From Arthrobacter sp. (lineage in GTDB: Bacteria; Actinomycetota; Actinomycetes; Actinomycetales; Micrococcaceae), in assembly GCA_023264815.1 (NCBI GenBank), contig JAHFUZ010000014.1:1-64000 (forward strand): 64,000 nt of DNA. Reading direction: 5' to 3'. A model generated the notes under the pieces. The model saw only the letters and a list, made by a program, of their open reading frames with translations. It did not search any database and had not been told where the DNA came from. The position numbers were made by a program, and so were the translations under genes. Shown piece after piece: positions 62,041-64,000 of the stretch. The number at the start of each line of letters is the position of its first letter. Within the stretch, counting starts at the first letter, position 1.

Positions 62041-62100
62041 CGAAAGCGCACTTCGCGCTGGTCCAGGGCACCCCGACCAGCACGAAGTGCGCTCTCGGCG
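62041..62100. repeat. Palindromic repeat B2 (family B)
   Basis: A 60-bp palindrome: the left arm CGAAAGCGCACTTCGCGCTG(GTC) pairs with (GAC)CAGCACGAAGTGCGCTCTCG. It shares the arms of B1, and ends three bases before the stop of the methyltransferase gene. Confidence 0.88.
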
Positions 62101-62103
62101 GAG

Positions 62104-62778
62104 TCAGACGTGCTGGTTGAACACGTGCCGGCGGATCCACGCGTGCATGGCGATCGCCGCCGCCGAGGCCGCGTTGATGGACCTGGTGGAGCCGAACTGC
62201 TCGATGGAGAGGGTGGCGAGGGCGGCGTTATGGACCTCCGGCGTCAGCCCCGGGCCCTCCTGGCCAAACACCAGCACACAGTCCTTAGGCAGCTCGTAGG
62301 TTTCCAGCGGCACCGAATCCGGGAAGATGTCGATGCCGATGATCGCCAGCCCCTCCCCCTGCGCCCACGCCACAAAGTCCTCCACCGTGGGGTGGTGGCG
62401 GACGTGCTGGTAGCGGTCGGTGACCATGGCCCCGCGCCTGTTCCAGCGGCGTCGTCCGATGATATGCACTTCCTTGGCGAGGAACGCGTTGGCGGTGCGC
62501 ACCACGGTCCCGATGTTCATGTCGTGCTGCCAGTTTTCGATGGCGATATGGAAATTGTGCCGTTTGGCATCGAGGTCCGCCACGATGGCGTCGTGCTTCC
62601 AGTACCGGTACTGGTCCACCACGTTGCGCCGGTCCCCGTCCGCCAGCAGCTCGTGGTCCCAATGCTCGCCTTCCGGCAGCTCACCTTCCCAGGGCCCGAC
62701 GCCGACCTCCGGTTTGGGCGCGTATTCCTCCTCAGGCGGTGGAACGGGCAGCGGCGGCGTGTGGGGGCGGTCAGTCAC
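62104..62778 (-). CDS. TrmH/SpoU family RNA methyltransferase
   Basis: A 224-residue SPOUT-class 2'-O-ribose methyltransferase for tRNA or rRNA. After a Pro-rich N-terminus (about 1-35), NFHIAIENWQHDMNIGTVVR carries motif 1 (NxGxxxR), VLVFGQEGPGL motif 2 and IEQFGSTRSINAASAAAIAM motif 3, which together form the SAM-binding knot. The target nucleotide is not known. It reads away from the adjacent HAD gene. Confidence 0.9.
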   Translation of the reverse strand: MTDRPHTPPLPVPPPEEEYAPKPEVGVGPWEGELPEGEHWDHELLADGDRRNVVDQYRYWKHDAIVADLDAKRHNFHIAIENWQHDMNIGTVVRTANAFLAKEVHIIGRRRWNRRGAMVTDRYQHVRHHPTVEDFVAWAQGEGLAIIGIDIFPDSVPLETYELPKDCVLVFGQEGPGLTPEVHNAALATLSIEQFGSTRSINAASAAAIAMHAWIRRHVFNQHV

Positions 62779-62797
62779 CCTCCAACTCTAGCCGGGC

Positions 62798-62917
62798 TCA
62801 GCCGCCGGGCTTCCGGCGGTTGGCGCGGGAGGAGTTGGCGATCTTCTCGAGCAGTTCCGGGTGCCGTTCCAGCAGGTCGAGTGTCCGCTGACGCCCGCCG
62901 GGTGTTCCGGGGCCCAA
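62798..62917 (-). CDS. Possible very small ORF (39 residues)
   Basis: A TTG-initiated frame, coding for a peptide with RTLDLLERHPELLEKIANSS and RANRRKPGG. The even, helix-like and basic composition looks protein-like, but there is no clear ribosome site, and it overlaps the alternative start region of the HAD gene on the other strand. Uncertain. Confidence 0.25.
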   Translation of the reverse strand: MGPGTPGGRQRTLDLLERHPELLEKIANSSRANRRKPGG

Positions 62918-62965
62918 AGAATGACAGACTGGACCAGGAAACAGGCACTTCTTGTGGAGGTAGAT

Positions 62966-63796
62966 GTGGCAGAAGCAGACCAGGCAGCGGGAAACCCGGC
63001 GGTTTACCGCAGCGGCCAGGAAATCGAATGCTGGCTGACAGACATGGACGGCGTCCTGGTGCACGAAAACCAGGCCGTCCCGGGCGCTGCCGAACTCATC
63101 CAGCGCTGGGTGGACACGTCCAAACGCTTCCTGGTGCTGACCAACAACTCCATCTTCACGCCCCGCGACCTTGCGGCCAGGCTGCGCGCCTCGGGGCTCG
63201 AGATTCCCGAAGAGAATATCTGGACCTCGGCCCTGGCCACCGCCCAGTTCCTCAAGGACCAGGTACGGGGTTCCGGTTCGGGGAACCGCGCCTACACCAT
63301 CGGCGAGGCAGGGCTGACGACGGCGCTGCACGAGGCGGGTTTCATCCTCACCGACCAGGACCCGGACTTCGTGGTCCTCGGCGAGACGCGCACCTACTCC
63401 TTCGAAGCCATCACCATGGCCATCCGCCTGATCCTGGCCGGGGCCCGCTTTATTGCCACCAACCCTGACGCCACCGGCCCGTCGAAGGATGGCCCCATGC
63501 CTGCCACCGGGGCCATCGCGGCCCTGATCAGCAAGGCCACCGGCCGGGAACCGTACATTGTGGGCAAACCGAATCCCATGATGTTCCGCTCCGCCATGAA
63601 CCAGATCGATGCCCACTCGGAGACCACCGCCATGATCGGCGACCGGATGGACACGGACATCATCGCGGGCATGGAAGCCGGGCTGCACACGGTGCTGGTA
63701 CTCACGGGCATCACCCAGCGCGGCGACATCGCGTCCTACCCGTTCCGTCCCAACCAGGTACTGAATTCGGTGGCCGACCTGAAGAACCAGATCTAG
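62966..63796 (+). CDS. HAD-IIA family hydrolase (NagD/p-nitrophenylphosphatase-like)
   Basis: A 276-residue phosphatase. Motif I WLTDMDGVLVHENQAVPGA (nucleophile Asp near 25), motif II LVLTNNS, motif III near GKPNPMMFRSAM and motif IV MIGDRMDTDIIAGMEAG match the NagD/HAD-IIA subfamily with a C2 cap. The GTG at 62966 has GGAGGT four bases upstream; an ATG at 62921 would add 15 residues. The physiological substrate, perhaps a nucleotide or sugar phosphate, is unknown. Confidence 0.85.
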   Translation: MAEADQAAGNPAVYRSGQEIECWLTDMDGVLVHENQAVPGAAELIQRWVDTSKRFLVLTNNSIFTPRDLAARLRASGLEIPEENIWTSALATAQFLKDQVRGSGSGNRAYTIGEAGLTTALHEAGFILTDQDPDFVVLGETRTYSFEAITMAIRLILAGARFIATNPDATGPSKDGPMPATGAIAALISKATGREPYIVGKPNPMMFRSAMNQIDAHSETTAMIGDRMDTDIIAGMEAGLHTVLVLTGITQRGDIASYPFRPNQVLNSVADLKNQI

Positions 63797-64000
63797 TAGA
63801 CGCTCACCTTCGAGCCGCCGCGGGGCAGCGGAAAGAAGTCGTCCAGCAGGCGCTCCACGATAGGCCGGTAAACGAGCGGACTCCAGCCGGGGCTCGCATG
63901 TGCCGGAAGGGCGCCGTCGGTCTGCAGGTCCATGGACACCATGTGCGGCCCAAACGCGGCTGACCAGGCATTTTTGGCCGTCTGGTAGCGCACCGTGCGG
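63793..64000 (-). CDS. Partial CDS at the right edge, unknown function
   Basis: The frame is open from the window edge to a TAG at 63793. About 68 C-terminal residues are visible, including TAKNAWSAAFGPHMVSMDLQ, ALPAHASPGWSPLVYRPIVE and a conserved-looking end RLLDDFFPLPRGGSKVSVY. A GTG at 63993 could start a short protein, but the frame continues past it, so a truncated longer gene is more likely. I do not recognise the family. It overlaps the convergent HAD gene by 4 bp. Confidence 0.55.
   Translation of the reverse strand, partial: RTVRYQTAKNAWSAAFGPHMVSMDLQTDGALPAHASPGWSPLVYRPIVERLLDDFFPLPRGGSKVSVY

Overview
The window looks like a chromosomal segment of a high-G+C actinobacterium of the family Micrococcaceae, most likely Arthrobacter or Pseudarthrobacter. 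The G+C-rich third codon positions, frequent GTG starts and ATGA/GTGA overlaps, the ffs-dnaX-recR order, the purS-purQ-purL cluster, the fba-DUF3151 pair, a lysC with an internal beta-subunit start, and SAM-I riboswitches on sulfur genes all fit. The genus is inferred from protein style, not from a search.

Layout. 0-15 kb: mixed metabolic and envelope genes: sugar-phosphate isomerase, GNAT, glycogen debranching enzyme with a GT4 glycosyltransferase, FrnE-like oxidoreductase with a TetR regulator, a LytR_C membrane protein, a HAD phosphatase beside a Stealth polysaccharide phosphotransferase, a CpdA-like phosphoesterase, glutathione peroxidase, an M23 peptidase and an MpaB-type oxygenase, ending at tRNA-Ser(GGA). 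15-24 kb: SRP RNA, dnaX, recR, an ABC exporter with a membrane protein, and lysC. 24-34 kb: two small paralogous proteins of unknown function, a MarR regulator, two subtilisin-inhibitor-like genes around a DNA-glycosylase-like gene, and two large secreted enzymes, an S8 protease and a sialidase. 34-37 kb: purSQL.

37-41 kb: a DUF559/Vsr-like endonuclease gene bracketed by long palindromic repeats, then small housekeeping or unknown genes. 41-53.5 kb: a sulfur-acquisition region with two operons pointing apart, each with its own SAM-I riboswitch. The left operon encodes a Met-type ABC importer (its ATPase gene is frameshifted), a SnaA/NtaA-type flavin monooxygenase and an SfnB-like oxidoreductase. 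The right one encodes acetyl-CoA synthetase, an SfnG-like sulfone monooxygenase, O-acetylhomoserine sulfhydrylase and a CoA-binding protein. Together they would import or oxidise organosulfur compounds, assimilate sulfur into homocysteine and reactivate the released acetate. 53.5-64 kb: sigma factor with a putative anti-sigma protein, purA, M14 carboxypeptidase, uracil-DNA glycosylase, fba-DUF3151, a second DUF559-type endonuclease bracketed by a different palindrome family, a SpoU methyltransferase and a HAD-IIA phosphatase.

The best candidate for an undescribed system is the pair of paralogous endonuclease genes at 37487-38428 and 61011-61970. Each is enclosed by two copies of a locus-specific palindrome of about 60 bp, and each has a perfect DnaA-box-like TTATCCACA 38-39 bp upstream of its predicted start. 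This layout recalls RAYT/REP elements but uses a different nuclease fold.
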